NCBI RefSeq assembly: GCF_964275005.1
Contig: NC_092693.1
Span: forward strand, 18,233,706 to 18,297,705
Reading direction: 5' to 3'
DNA: 64,000 bases
DNA from: Diadema setosum
Lineage: Eukaryota > Echinodermata > Echinoidea > Diadematoida > Diadematidae
Positions 1 to 22,938 of this stretch are shown here, one piece after another. The first letter of the stretch is position 1. Every line of letters begins with the position of its first letter. Both the position numbers and the translations under genes were made by a program. The notes beneath the pieces were generated by a model that saw only the letters and a list, made by a program, of their open reading frames with translations, made no database searches and was not told where the DNA came from.

Positions 1-248
1 TCCCAGAAAAGAGAATAAAAGCAACTGTCTTCCCATCATTTCTGTTGCAGGTGCTATATGCCCAGGTACATTTTATTGCATGGCACAAGGGCAACATTGT
101 TGCAAATGTGTGTTTCATATGATTGTATGTAATTATTGTTTAGTATAGATGTGAAGATGGCCAGCAACATGGCAGTAGCTTTGTAACTGCATGTGGGACA
201 AGGCTTGTTTGAAGTACCGGGTAATTCTGTTATGTTCATGGTGTCTGA

Positions 249-11439
<11,191 letters not shown>

Positions 11440-12142
11440 TCAACCAGTGGGGACCCCATTTTGAGAGGTGAAAGGAAGGAGGAGACAGACAGACCTGAAA
11501 ATAGAAGGATGGAATAAGAACAAAGTTTTCCATGAAAAAGATTTGCCTTGCATCAATTGTGGATCATGGAAGCAATGATGAAATTGCAGTTCACGTCAGC
11601 GAAACAGTGGAATGGGTATTTATGTGCACAACAATATAAGGACGCAAAATTTTACTACATTACTACGTCTTGCTTGATGCCCAAAGTAGTGTTGCTGAAT
11701 ATCAACCCATACAAGGAGATCACAGTGAATCATAAATGAAGACAATTTGATCATGGCAGTGCAACTAATATTACACACCTAGACCTTTATCTGCTGTCTA
11801 TCACGTGTAAAGACAAGCAAAATGATTGCTCTGCACTCCCAAGACATGTGTATATGGCATATTCTGGTGTTGATGATGTCAGAACATTAGTTCAATTACA
11901 AGGATAGCATGAACGGAAAATTCACCTTGGTGTACATGAGCAAGAGGCTACCTTCTTTCAGCAAAACTAAATATTAGACATTATTAGTAGAACCTATCAA
12001 CTAACAATCTTCTGGATACTGTTATCCTTAAGTGACACTAAGAGCATGAAGAGATATCTCTGTAACTTGTCTCTTGTAAGACATAAACTTTAATCTCCTG
12101 TGAGACATATTGAATTAGCATGCTGCACTACAGTACTTCCTT
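11440..12142. other. PRMT7 3' flank and probable 3' UTR
   Basis: AT-rich sequence without coding similarity. I found no AATAAA signal before the Helitron-like repeat that begins near 12143, so the mRNA 3' end is not resolved. Confidence 0.4.
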
Positions 12143-13146
12143 TTTATGCCTCCGCCAACGAAGTGGCCGGAGGCATTATGTTTTCGGGTCGTCCGTCCGT
12201 CCGTACGTCCGTACATCCGTACGTCTGTACGTCCGTCCGTCCCGTTTTGTTTTTGTCGATATCTCAAGAACCGTGTGGTGGTTTTGCATCAAACTTGGTA
12301 TGAGGGTATATCCTTGGGGGATGATACTTTGTGTGGATTTTAGGGTCACAGGGTCAAAGGTCAAAGGTCACAGGTTATTTTGTGAAAAAAATTGAAATTT
12401 CATGTTTTTCTCCATATCTTGCAAATGGTTCAAGGTATCTTCATGGAACTTAGTATATATGCTTGTACCAATGGGCAGTGATTATCTAGGGAAGTTTGGG
12501 GTCATGGGTCAAAGGTCAAGGTCAACTCCTCAAAATATAACTACTTTCCTTATATTTATGCAGTGCCTGAAGGATTTTGTTAAAACTTGATGTATGCATG
12601 TATAACCCAATATATATTCTGTGGGAAGTTTCTTGCCAAAAGGTCAAAGGTCAAAAGGTCAAAGGTCAAGTGAAAGTGCTAAATTGCACTTTTTCCTCCA
12701 TATCTCAAAAATAACTCAAGGTATTGTCATGAAACTTACATATTTATGCATGCTCTACCTAACAGTGATTCTCTTTGGAACTGTGGGGTCAAAGGTCAAA
12801 GGCCAGGTTTCGATAATACTATTTTACCATTTCATACTGAAATTATACTTTTTCTCAATACCTTGAAAATTACTCAATGCATAAACTTGTAAAAGGGTCA
12901 AAAGTCAAGTGAAAATCATCAGTTCCCCCAAATACCTGCACTCTGACGTTTTAATCATTCATCCAATTGAACCTAGTTCTAGGAAAGTGAACATTCAGCA
13001 CATTTGTGGCAAACCTGTCATTTTGATATTTTGCCAATTGTGTGAAACTGTCATCACACATTGTCAAGACATTGTACTATAGACCTATTAGGAGAACCAT
13101 GTATTATGGCGGAGGCATACACCAGTCGCCGTAGCGACATTTCTAG
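12143..13146 (+). mobile_element. Helitron-like repeat family B, copy 1
   Basis: The 5' hairpin (12148-12174) has GCCTCCG pairing with CGGAGGC. A GTCC/GTAC tract follows, then monomers of about 140-155 bp, each with a phrase like TATCTCAAGAACC, then ATCAAACTTGG, then GGTCAAAGGTCA arrays. The 3' end has the hairpin GTCGCCGTAGCGAC (13125-13138), then ATTT and CTAG (13143-13146), the layout of a Helitron terminus. No protein is encoded; the short ORFs here are repeat artefacts. Confidence 0.7.
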
Positions 13147-13403
13147 TTTGATATTAATCTTTAACGTAATCCTCCTGACAAACTCTGCTCCATATTCCAG
13201 TTGATAGTGCGCTACACTATGTATTCCAGCTGGATTTTCATGCCAAAATTGATTTTTTTTTTTCTAACTTTGTCAGTTTGGGGTCAAAAAATTTGCCGTA
13301 TGAAGCACAATATATCCTGGTAAACCTTCATAATGCCAATGTTACAATTTCCCCTTCAATAGAGGCCAAATGAATTCAGATCTACAAGACATCACCACGT
13401 AGG

Positions 13404-13690
13404 CTTACACATAATAATGATAATAATAATAGTGAGACTCTTATAAAGCGCTCATTTCTACCTAAAAAAGATACTCAAGGCGCTATATAACAGAGTACAT
13501 ATTATGTCACGTTACAACAGTATCACAGAAAATAATAAGAACAACAAACCAACAAACAATATATACGTACACATATACATACAGGTATACAATTGTCAAT
13601 TTAAATTGAAAAGGTAGGTCTTGAGATTCTTTTTGAAACATACATTCTTACATGCTCAGTATACTGATTTCAACTGACCTTTAGGGGCTT
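13404..13690 (-). repeat. SINE-like or LINE-tail repeat with AAT microsatellite
   Basis: An ATAATAATGATAATAATAAT tract is followed by cttataaagcgctcatttctacc, GGCGCTATATAAC and a tail containing ggtaggtcttgagattcttt. A related arrangement occurs at 55328-55800. Orientation is inferred from the position of the A/T microsatellite. No open frame. Confidence 0.45.
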
Positions 13691-13762
13691 GATTGATAGA
13701 ATACAGCTAATTTCCCATCCGAGCTTGCTTGAAGACTGTATGTCACCTCCTTATGCTAGTTT

Positions 13763-14150
13763 CTATGGACTGAAGTCTTCTTCATTACTCAGTTGGTAAT
13801 CCATGGTATTATGGCAGTTTCTACATTTACACAGAGCTGTGCACGGCAGGTCATTCTTTCGGCAGGGACAATGACCCTGGCATGTGCCCTGGCACACACA
13901 CTTTACAAGTTCTGTTACAGCTTGAGGAATAGGTGGTTCCAGACATTTCTTGGGAGAGAATGTCCCATCTGTTGATGTTTCCCATCCATTTTTAGATAGA
14001 GGTGGTATTTGTTGAAGTGGCTCTTTGTAGCTTTTCCCGATCATTGATACAATGTATGCTCGCTGAATGTGTGGTTTGAGTGCTCCAAAGTGTCGGTGGC
14101 AATGTCTCTGCTTCAAGGTTTTTTATGCCTCCACCAACGAAGTGGCCGGA
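13763..14150 (-). pseudogene. C-terminal remnant of a transposon-associated protein with Cys-rich end
   Basis: Minus-strand reading encodes GALKPHIQRAYIVSMIGKS and then a Cys-rich tail with C-x-C spacing (VKCVCQGTCQGHCPCRKN, CTALCKCRNC). I recognise this as the end of a long uncharacterised protein family common in cnidarian, fish and echinoderm genomes and linked to mobile DNA. A frameshift separates an upstream LPPT segment from the rest. The remnant ends at the family B repeat beginning near 14122. Its function is not known to me. Confidence 0.6.
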
Positions 14151-14472
14151 GGCATTATGTTTTCGGGTCGTCCGTCCGTCCATCCGTACGTACGTCCGTC
14201 CCGTTTTGTTTTTGTCGATATCTCAAGAACCGTGTGGTGGTTTTACATCAAACTTGGTATGAGGTTATATCCTGGGGGATAATACTTTGTTTGGATTTTA
14301 GGGTCATGGGGTCAAAGGTCAAAGGTCACAGGTTATTTTGTGAAAAAAAAACTTGGTACAATATTTTACATACTATGAGACATGAACGTTTAACTTGGTG
14401 TGAGGGTAGAGTATGACAAGACAAATATTCACTGGTATTTTGGGGTCAAAGGTCAAAGGTCACAAAGGTCCT
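14122..14472 (+). mobile_element. Helitron-like repeat family B, copy 2, 3'-truncated
   Basis: Nearly identical to the first part of 12143-13146: the same 5' hairpin, GTCC tract, cgatatctcaagaaccgtg phrase and GGTCAAAGGTCA array. It lacks the terminal hairpin and CTAG. It abuts the point where the Cys-rich gene remnant on the minus strand stops. Confidence 0.7.
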
Positions 14473-14943
14473 TATGATATAACAAAAATAAAATGTTTTT
14501 TAATATTACAGATGTTAGACCCATAAACTTCAGTTTAAAGCCACTGATTAACATCGTGTTTGATCGATTTAAAAAAATTCTAAAACTGAGCTGCCTGACC
14601 AGTCTAATTATGTTCAGATGGATGACAAAACAAACAAGAATGCAAAAATAATGAAAGTAACACATTAACTATGAAGATATCTATGATAATTGCATTTATT
14701 CTCGGTCCGAGAATAATTCTAGCACAGTAGTCTATGGAGGTGATTTCAAATTTTTACTTTTTTGAAGTACTAAATGATGAGTTTGAAGCAAAATATTTTC
14801 ACAGCTCATTTTTTACACCTTATCAGATATTCTGATAGCATTTAGGACCATGCAGCTCAGATTTTTTAAACTGAACATAATGTTAGCCAATGCCTTTAAG
14901 TGTATGGTTATTGGTTAGAGTATATTTAGCCAAATATTTACCA

Positions 14944-15530
14944 TTAAAGGTCAGCCAGAATCCAGATGATGTCATGGTCACTGTAGTGCACTGCACTCTG
15001 CCAGATGGTGGTAGGGATGTTTGAGTAGACATGGTCTAGCAGGGATCCACTGATGTGTGTGGGTTTCTTCATGTCTTGGTGGAATCCACATTCCTCCATT
15101 TTCTTCTGGACATCCTGGCTGAGACTTCTGGTCAGGATATTGACATTGACGTCCCCAAGGATAAGGGTTGGCAGCTTTGTTGCTGTCAACGAATCAAGAA
15201 GCTTGATGAAAGCCTTGTTGAACTGTTGGAGGGGTAATTTGGGGGACCTGTAGAGGGTCACCAGGAGTAATGGCTTGTTGTGCAGATCTACAGATCTCCA
15301 GTGATGGGAAAATTACTTCTGTCTCCTTTCTTGAGTATTCTAGAGAGGAGTCGATGTATATACATATCCCTCCTCCTTGTCTTCCTGTGGATCTGTCCTT
15401 TCTTAGCTGCTCATACATTGGTAGGGAGTACATGTGAGTGGTGCATTTTTCATTAAGCCAGGTTTCTGTAAGGCAGATCACATTGCATTTCCCCTCATTT
15501 GCGCTGTTCAGCTAGCATTCCAACTTGGCA
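14944..15530 (-). pseudogene. Endonuclease-domain remnant, Helentron-like or LINE-like
   Basis: Two minus-strand frames encode parts of an exonuclease-endonuclease-phosphatase fold: VICLTETWLN and GGGICIYID at the right, then LPTLILGDVNVNIL and HYSDHDIIWILADL, followed by a stop at the left. An N-terminal TETWL, a central GDxN and a SDHD motif are typical of such endonucleases. The stop soon after SDHD fits the C-terminal endonuclease of Helentrons, whereas in LINEs a reverse transcriptase would follow. It contains at least one frameshift. Confidence 0.6.
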
Positions 15531-16988
15531 TTATGATTTTTATATTTTGGGCAAGGAGAACACAATTCCCCGTGAACTTGATAGTTTGGAACTAAAGATT
15601 CTGGTTAAATTGTGTAATTGAGGCGATTTTGCAAAACAGATAAAACAGCGAAGCAGGTAAAAGTGTAAACAGTTTCAGCTGAGCAGTACTGTATTTCACT
15701 TAGGTATATTTCTTATTATCATACAAAAATAAAGTATTTAATTTTAAATTCAGTAGGATGTTTGTATGTTACCTTTGTACTGTTCAGCAATTTCAGTCTG
15801 GTTTCTGTGAAGTTCTTGTAATAATACAGGTTACGCGAGGCATTACTTCACTGAGTTGGGGCTGTGCGTACAGTAAATAAACAAAAAATTGAATATCTTA
15901 TTTCTTTAAAATATGGAATAAAACATTTAAATGAATGAAGTAAAACATTTATCTAAATCAAAGCTCCACACTTACTGTTTTGGTGATGACCCGTTCGGGC
16001 CACCAAATTCATCAAATTCTATTTTTTGTGGCCCAAGAGTGGAAAGTGGTGGCCCGGAACAATGAAAAACCTATAGTTTATGTACATTATTTTTAAAATT
16101 TGGGTTGCCCGTTCGGGCCACCAGATTGACCAGAATCAACATTTTATTCAAATCTAGTGGCTCGAAGCCAAGTTTCGGTGGTCCTAAACAATAAAAGGCA
16201 TAAAAATGAGTGTTGAATTGACTGACCTACTTAGGCCAGTTGACTCACATTGTGGTTGAATCTGGATGTATGCCTGGCCATTACCTTGGCTAGCCACGGA
16301 CTTGTTAATTTTGAGCCCTTCTTAGACATTAATTTATGGGTTAAACCCATAAAATAATGTTTACATCTATTACACCTTGATCCCTTAGCCATACTACTGA
16401 CTACCTAATGATATACTGATTTAAGTCATTTTACTTTGAGATAGTAGTAGTATGTTACCGGCACCACGACGGGGACGCGGATCAAGTTGTCAAGCCATGT
16501 GCAACATGCTTTTATCATTTGTTAAGAGCTATCGCACATAGCTTGACAGGTGCCATGTGGTTTTTTTTATATTTTTTTTTTTTATTATACATTTCATTCA
16601 ACGAAACATTCCAGCAAAAAAGTCATACATAAATACAGATATATGCATACTGAAGTTATGAGAAATCTCCCGATTGTTTGTGATACTGTCAATACCTTTT
16701 TGACATTAGCAAAATTGATTTTGAAACAGGTTGCCTTATATATTGTAATAGAAATCCATGATATATGTCAGTATTTGTCAGTTCCCTGATTATTACTTCA
16801 GGAGTTCTACAATGCAAAGTTCTTATTCATTTTTTTTTTCAATATGACTGATTTACATGTATTAAGTAGTAAGTAGTAATTTTGCCTTTCTTTGTAGTAG
16901 AGATTCCCATAACTCTACATCATTCAAACAGATTTCTGATCTATACCTGGACATTGTATTGAAGTAAATATTCCTTTCTGGAAATTGA
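15531..16988. other. Non-coding AT-rich stretch
   Basis: No credible coding sequence. At about 15988-16200 a unit of roughly 110 bp containing CGTTCGGGCCACCA is present twice in tandem. A related phrase in opposite order lies near 22745-22830. Confidence 0.4.
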
Positions 16989-16990
16989 TA

Positions 16991-17468
16991 CAGTGGAGCC
17001 CCATTGCAACGAGGTTGGATGTATCAAGGCCCTTTTATGATGAGGTACTGTATGAGCTGGTATTTTCGTGAGGATTTTATTTTCGTGAATTTCGCAAGCA
17101 TTCTGCTGATCACGAAAATACCATCCCATCATACCACATGTACAAAATGATGATAAAGTGCATTCAAGGCTGGCCAGCTGGCCTGTATGGCATGTAAACA
17201 TGCATACATTTGCATTGCTAGTAATGACAGTGACCCGCTGCTGCGATCGCCACTACTCCATGTACTGTTTCATAGTACTAGTACCCGTGTACCAATTGCG
17301 AATTTAACAACGTGCGAAAATGCCACTGATACCGGATTCAAAAAAAGAAAAAAAAATAACTGAACACGAAAATATTGACTTATACAGTATATTGCTGGTC
17401 CCATTTTGTCATTTTCATTTTAACCCTGGTACAATGGGGTCAGTCCTTGTTATGATGCAGTTCCACTG
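16991..17468. mobile_element. pogo/Tc1-like MITE interrupted by a second MITE
   Basis: Imperfect terminal inverted repeats begin CAGTGGAGCCCCATTGCAAC at the left and end ...GCAGTTCCACTG at the right. Both are flanked by TA (16989-16990 and 17469-17470). Without the nested element at 17048-17387 it would be about 136 bp. Confidence 0.65.
17048..17387. mobile_element. 340-bp MITE nested in another MITE
   Basis: Ends CTGTATGAGC and CTTATACAG, flanked by TA at 17046-17047 and 17388-17389. The interior carries TTTTCGTGA phrases and their complements. It appears related to the CTGTAAAA-type elements at 3267 and 7821. Confidence 0.6.
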
Positions 17469-18361
17469 TATTGTACATTACATGTACACTGTATACATAC
17501 ACTCAAATATAAAAGTATATATATAAAGTAGGGCATTGACATACATGATCAACACATAAAAACTACTTCTCTCTTCTATAATAAACCTGACTGTTCACAA
17601 TTAAGGAATATATTGATCCTTTCATGTAAATCATTTTCAAGTTAGCACAGAGGATTATTACACAATTTCCATTTGTATATTATCCATATCTGTTAGGTAT
17701 TGGGTCATATAAAAATCCAAAATTAAATTCTGCAAATTTGTTTTATCTAATTTTGTTTCAATTAAATATGTCACTTTCCAATTTGTCACTTTGCTCTTTG
17801 TTAAAATGTCTTCTCTTTTGTACCATTCTCTGAGTTTTATTGTTCAATGGTTGGATATCATGCCATGAAACAGAAGGTTTACCTTGAAATCGGGGGGGGG
17901 GGGGGTGCATTATACTGGCCCCTCCCTTTGCTCTAATAAGGCCTGAAATACCACAGTTTTTAATAGAAGAACAAAATGGCTGTGAAAAACATGTGAGTCA
18001 AATTAACAGGATTAAAGGATATGGAAATTAGACTTCAAGTCTTCTAAAAATCTGTCGTAAATTATCAAAATGTTATCAAAATTCATAACATGAAAAAAAG
18101 TGTAGTAAAATCTTGTTTTATTCAATAGAAACATGGATGACTTTTCCATATAATCTCAGTGTGTACACTTATCCATATAAATACTCATTTTTATTTACAC
18201 CATAGTTTAGAAGGCCTGTAACTATTTTTTCAGTGCTATTTAGATCTTGATAGGCACAAGTAAAGCAAAAAAAAAGTAACCCCTGGTCTTAGAAGAAATA
18301 AATCTGCTTATATAATCAGTCCTTGGGGGCATCTTTTTCAACTTCTTCTGTATCACTCCAT

Positions 18362-18622
18362 TCAAAAAGACTCCTTTGGGACGCATTCATGTACCTCCTT
18401 CAGTTCATTCTCTTTTTCTTTGAGCTGTGTTCTGAGCTCTTTCTGCTCTTTCCTCAAATTGAAATTTTCCTGCGCAAGGGAACAGTTTTTTCTTCTTAGT
18501 TGTTTTATGGCTGATGTTGCCTTCAGGAGTTCGTCCTCCATTTTTTCCGCTGCAGTCATCATTGTCTCTGCAGCTTCTTGCAGTGTACATCTCCCCCTTG
18601 TTAGTTTAGTGCAATTGCCCAT
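18362..18622 (-). CDS. Short coiled-coil open frame, doubtful gene
   Basis: An 86-codon minus-strand frame. Residues about 20-75 are rich in Lys, Glu, Leu and Gln with a heptad-like pattern (NFNLRKEQKELRTQLKEKEN). It has no recognisable family, neighbours or partner exons. It could be a transposon fragment or a chance frame. Confidence 0.25.
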   Translation of the reverse strand: MGNCTKLTRGRCTLQEAAETMMTAAEKMEDELLKATSAIKQLRRKNCSLAQENFNLRKEQKELRTQLKEKENELKEVHECVPKESF

Positions 18623-20557
18623 AATGCTGACAACCTCTTCATTTCAGCCAGGTGCTCCATACTTTCTACGTGTATAAATGACAAAACAAAATCAAAACTT
18701 TAATTATACAGGTATGACTATGGCCTTCGTTACGAAATTCTTGTAATTCCCATAGACATTGACAGGGATCATCCGTATCCCGTAGCCAACGGGTTAATTT
18801 GAAATGCTGCACACAAGTATGAAATAGGCTTTGGCAAGTTAGTCAGTTCCTGTCCGTGTCAGTCATGTTCATGTTCATGTTGCTTCTATAGTCCTGATAT
18901 CCTATTGTGCCTTAAATGTTATTTATTCCTATGTGGTCCTATCTAACAATATGATTTTTAGGCTTGGAAGTGTGTGTATGCTGATGTATGTGGTTTACTT
19001 AATAAGTAGACTATATTTAATGTGTTACCCCTATGTGATCCTACCATGTTCTTCTTTGAGCCTAACTTGGTTCTGTTCTATTGGGAGCAATGGCGACTTA
19101 CAGCTGTGTCATGACCTATGTCTAATGTAGCACCACCTTGCTCCTATACTAAGAACCATTTGTATCTATATTCCAATTGTGTATGGCCATGCAATTCTGT
19201 ATTCGTTCGCCCTATTAGGACTGTTGGATGTCAGCCACTGGCTTTGGCACGAACTAGCCCAGAATTCTTCCTTACAGGCCATATTCACAGGATTATACTT
19301 ACCAAGTTGATCTGCTTGTAGTTGAAATCCAAGGAGTAGAATGAGTTGCTCTCTGTATTTCTGATGCAAGGGTAGAATATGGATATGTTGAGAAATTCAC
19401 CTTTATTGTCCCCGCCAAACGAGTTCGAGCAGGGGACTATGAAACGGGCTCCGTACGTGTGTGTGTCTGTGCGTCCGTCCGTCCGTCCGTGCGTCCGTGC
19501 GTCCGTGTGTGATCAAAATGTTCAATTTGCTACTTCTCTGTCATTTATGAGCCAATTTTGATTCTGTTTGCTTTATATGATAGCACTATATGGGAGCTTT
19601 GAAACTTCTACACAGAATTTCAGTCGTGACCTTTGACCTTGACCTTTGACCTATATTGTACATTTTGCTACAAAATGCTACTCCTTCGCCATTTCTAACC
19701 CGATTTCGATTCCGTTTGCTTTATGTGATGGCACTAGGTGAGGGCTTCAAAACTTCTACACAGAATTTTGACCTTTGACTTCTTTGACCTTTGACCTTGA
19801 TTTTTGACCTATATTGTACATTTTGCTACAAAATGCTACTCCTTCGCCATTTCTAACCTGATTTCGATTCCATTTGCTTTATGTGAAGGCACTAGGTGAG
19901 GGCTTCAAAACTTCTACACAGAATTTTGACTTTTGACTTCTTTGACCTTTGACCTTGATTTTTGACCTATATTGTACATTTTGCTACAAAATGCTACTGG
20001 GCAATCTCACAATAAGTGGGGCACATAAGCGGGACATTCAGGCTGCAAATTAAGTTTTGTTAATTAAATGCCATTTTATTATTTTCATGTAGCAAAATAT
20101 GTGTTCTGCCATAATCAAAATGTGAAAAGATAAGTTAGGACCACCTTTTCTTTCTACTGGACCTTGGATCATCATGTTCACAAAAGTGAAGGTACATGTA
20201 CGTAACATGGACAGACATTGGTCCCCTTCAGCAGTATATTTTATTCATAATTTGAAGAAGCTGTAATTAATATTTTCAGGTACCATGCACAATGAAAGCA
20301 AAGTTGAATATTTCCGTGGTATGTACATTATTTTAAGAAATATTGTGAAATGTTAACATTGATTAATCGTAACATTATTTACATGTTTAGTTTAAATTCT
20401 CTGTTAAGCCAATGTGGGAAGCAAGGGCCTTTCAAAACAACTTTTGTTACTTTTTATACTGTGTATGAATTACTTAAAGTAAATGCTCTTCATAGAAATA
20501 CAATTGTTTAAAGTTACAACACAATGTTAACCATGTGGTCAAGGAGCTTGTGTCATT

Positions 20558-20601
20558 GAAGGTACAAACATGGACAGACGTCTGTCCATGTTCGTACCTT
20601 C
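20558..20601. repeat. 44-bp palindrome in the 1,947-bp element
   Basis: A 22-nt arm starting GAAGGTACAAACATGG is followed directly by its complement ending CATGTTCGTACCTTC; the arms differ at a single base. Confidence 0.9.
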
Positions 20602-20752
20602 ACTTGTGTAATGGTTCAGAATTTCTAACAAGAGACATCTGTATGCTCTGATCTGCTAATAAAAAAAAAACCGATTACATGAAATGAAATTATTTTGACC
20701 ATGTAAAATTACATCACCTGAAGGATAATAATCATGAGGGGAATCTGATCTT

Positions 20753-20796
20753 GAAGGTACAAACATGGACAGACATCTGTCCATGTTCGTACCTTC
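20753..20796. repeat. Second 44-bp palindrome in the same element
   Basis: Same sequence as 20558-20601 apart from one central base, 195 bp downstream. Single arms or diverged forms occur at about 20187, 20939, 21154, 21346 and 21522. Confidence 0.9.
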
Positions 20797-22938
20797 ACAT
20801 GTGGAATCATCCAAAATTTCTTATTAAAACCATCTGAGCTCTCTAATCTGCTAATAAAAGTAGTGTATGACATGAAATGAAAGTATCCAGATCATGTTTA
20901 ATTCTATTATTAGAAAGATGTCACCATCATCTGTCAAGGAAGGTACGAACATGGACAGACACATGCGTTTACTGTACAGGTTGTCTGTCCACACACGAAA
21001 AAATTAATTCACACATATTTTTGAATGATCCTCAAAGGAAAGTGATTTCAGACATTGTTAGTATATGATGTCTTTCTGAGGCCATAAACCTTGATGACTC
21101 ATCTTTCTGCATATTTTATTAAATTTTATATTCAATGAAGGTACAAACACTGGTGAAGGTATGTAACAAAGTGGACAGACAAGTTTTTGGCTACTGTCAA
21201 GTCACGACAGAAACTTGTGGGACTTCCCTAGGGAGTGGAAGTATACTGATTATGTAGATGCTGGCCTGGCATGTCTTATGAATCCAAGCAACTGCACTGA
21301 TATGGCTTATTTTTCAAAAAATGAGTCTCCTTGAAAATCTGTTACATACCTTCAAAAAGTGGACAGACAAAGCAACACTTAAGTTTGATTGCCAATTGCA
21401 TTAAATTTGCTTTCAAGCTAAGTTAGTTTTGGTTAAAACATTTCAACTTATCCCGTAATGAAACTACTTAATCACCAAAACTCTCTTTCTGCCCACTGGG
21501 AACAAAAAAAAATTAACAGGTGAAGGTACGTAACGGGATGGACAGACATGCCTATATCATACAGGCTATAACTGAAATCCATTTTCATTTAATAAATGAA
21601 GTAAATCTGAAAGGTAGAGACATTTCTTATTTCAAATCTGATGTAGATTGTACAATGGAACTATTCTGGATTCGGTTTCATTGCTAATTTTTTTTAGATT
21701 ACTGTTTAGATTTCTGATACTTAAAATGTCCCGTTTTCTATGCCTGTTTTACTGTCTAAATTGACGTTTAATGTGATATAACAAAAAATCCGCCCATTGA
21801 ATGAACTCAGTGTTATCTATACTATCTCTCACACTTATTCTTTTCAAGAAAATATATAAACATAAAGAGGCAAATCTGAATTACTTTTATCATCAAAGCT
21901 CAAATATCAAAAGTCGAAAAGGGAATAGTTATTGTGGGATTGCCCTACTCCTTCGCCATTTCTAACCCGATTTCGATTCCGTTTGCTTTATGTGATGGCA
22001 CTAGGTGAGGGCTTCAAAACTTCTACACAGAATGTTGACCTTTGACCTTTGACCTTGATTTTTGACCTAGCTTGTACATTTGGCTACAAAATGCTACTCC
22101 TTCGCCATTTCTAACCCGATTTCGATTCCGTTTGCTTTATGTGATGGCACTAGGTGAGGGCTTCAAAACTTCTACACAGAATTTTGACCTTTGACTTCTT
22201 TGACCTTTGACCTTGATTGTTGACTTATATTGCCCATTTTGCTACAAAATGCTACTTCCGGCGGGGACATATATTACGCACTGCGTAATTTCTACTTTTC
22301 CTTGTTTATAGTTGAAATGGATGGCGGTGACAGCATATTTTATGCAAATGAGCTCCATGGGTGAAAACATCATCCAATCAAATTGTGCATCAATTAAATT
22401 CCAGAGTCAACAACTTCTAAGTTTAGTGAGAGTTCATGAACTTGTTTACAGTGAGGTGACTTTCACACCTTAAAGGTACAATGTGAATATTGAACCGAAA
22501 TATTTCAGTATCATCAATAAGTATCTATGATTATTGATAATACTGAAATATAGTACAACATGGATCGGAACATATTATGAAGATATCTATGAATATTCTA
22601 ATATGTTAGAAAGTAATATATCAGCAAATATAGGCTGATATGATTGAGATTTCTGCTGTTTAATTCTACTTCTTACCCATGACATCAATGTACAGACCAA
22701 AATTTCCTAGAGACTGATTTACCTAAGTTTATGGTTTCCTTTGTTTTGGGCCACCACATTCCAGTCTTGGGCCAACAAGAGATAAAGTTTGTTGAATTTC
22801 ATGGCCGCACTGGGCCCTGCCCGAAAAGTTACTGTGAAACCTTGTTGCAAGGTAGTATAATGTTACTATAGTCTTAGAATATTCTGAGATTATTTGTAAT
22901 CATAGTTTTCTGTGTACCTTTAAACCTTAAAATGGTTC

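Larger units (their letters stand above)
19999..21945. mobile_element. 1,947-bp terminal-inverted-repeat element with TACT target duplication
   Basis: Ends GGGCAATCTCACAATAA and TTATTGTGGGATTGCCC (16 of 17 bases complementary). It is flanked by TACT at 19995-19998 and 21946-21949; removing one TACT plus the element restores the TGCTACTCCTTCG phrase seen in every other family C monomer. Subterminal sequences around 20020-20041 and 21726-21748 (CGGGACATT and complement) are also inverted. Inside are several copies of GAAGGTACRNAACATGGACA, two forming 44-bp palindromes. No transposase frame is visible, so it is non-autonomous. A 4-bp duplication occurs in several superfamilies, so I leave it unclassified. 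Confidence 0.85.
19405..22307 (+). mobile_element. Helitron-like repeat family C, copy 1, split by a DNA transposon
   Basis: The 5' hairpin pairs GTCCCC (19408-19413) with GGGGAC (19432-19437). A GTCC microsatellite follows, then monomers containing TGCTACTCCTTCGCCATTTC and TTGACCTTTGACC arrays. Monomer starts at 19676, 19834 and 19992 are 158 bp apart. The array resumes after the insertion at 19999-21945 and ends with palindrome ATTACGCACTGCGTAAT (22273-22289) and TTCTAC. No protein coding. Confidence 0.7.

Noticed and set aside
51..65. Possible PRMT7 microexon between CAG and GTACAT
   Set aside because: Splice-like flanks are present, but the 15 bases do not encode the residues expected before KKYYEGI, so I could not support it.
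12100..12866. Several short frames around the GTCC tract
   Set aside because: They lie in a Helitron-like non-coding repeat and recur only because the repeat does (also at 14067-14416).
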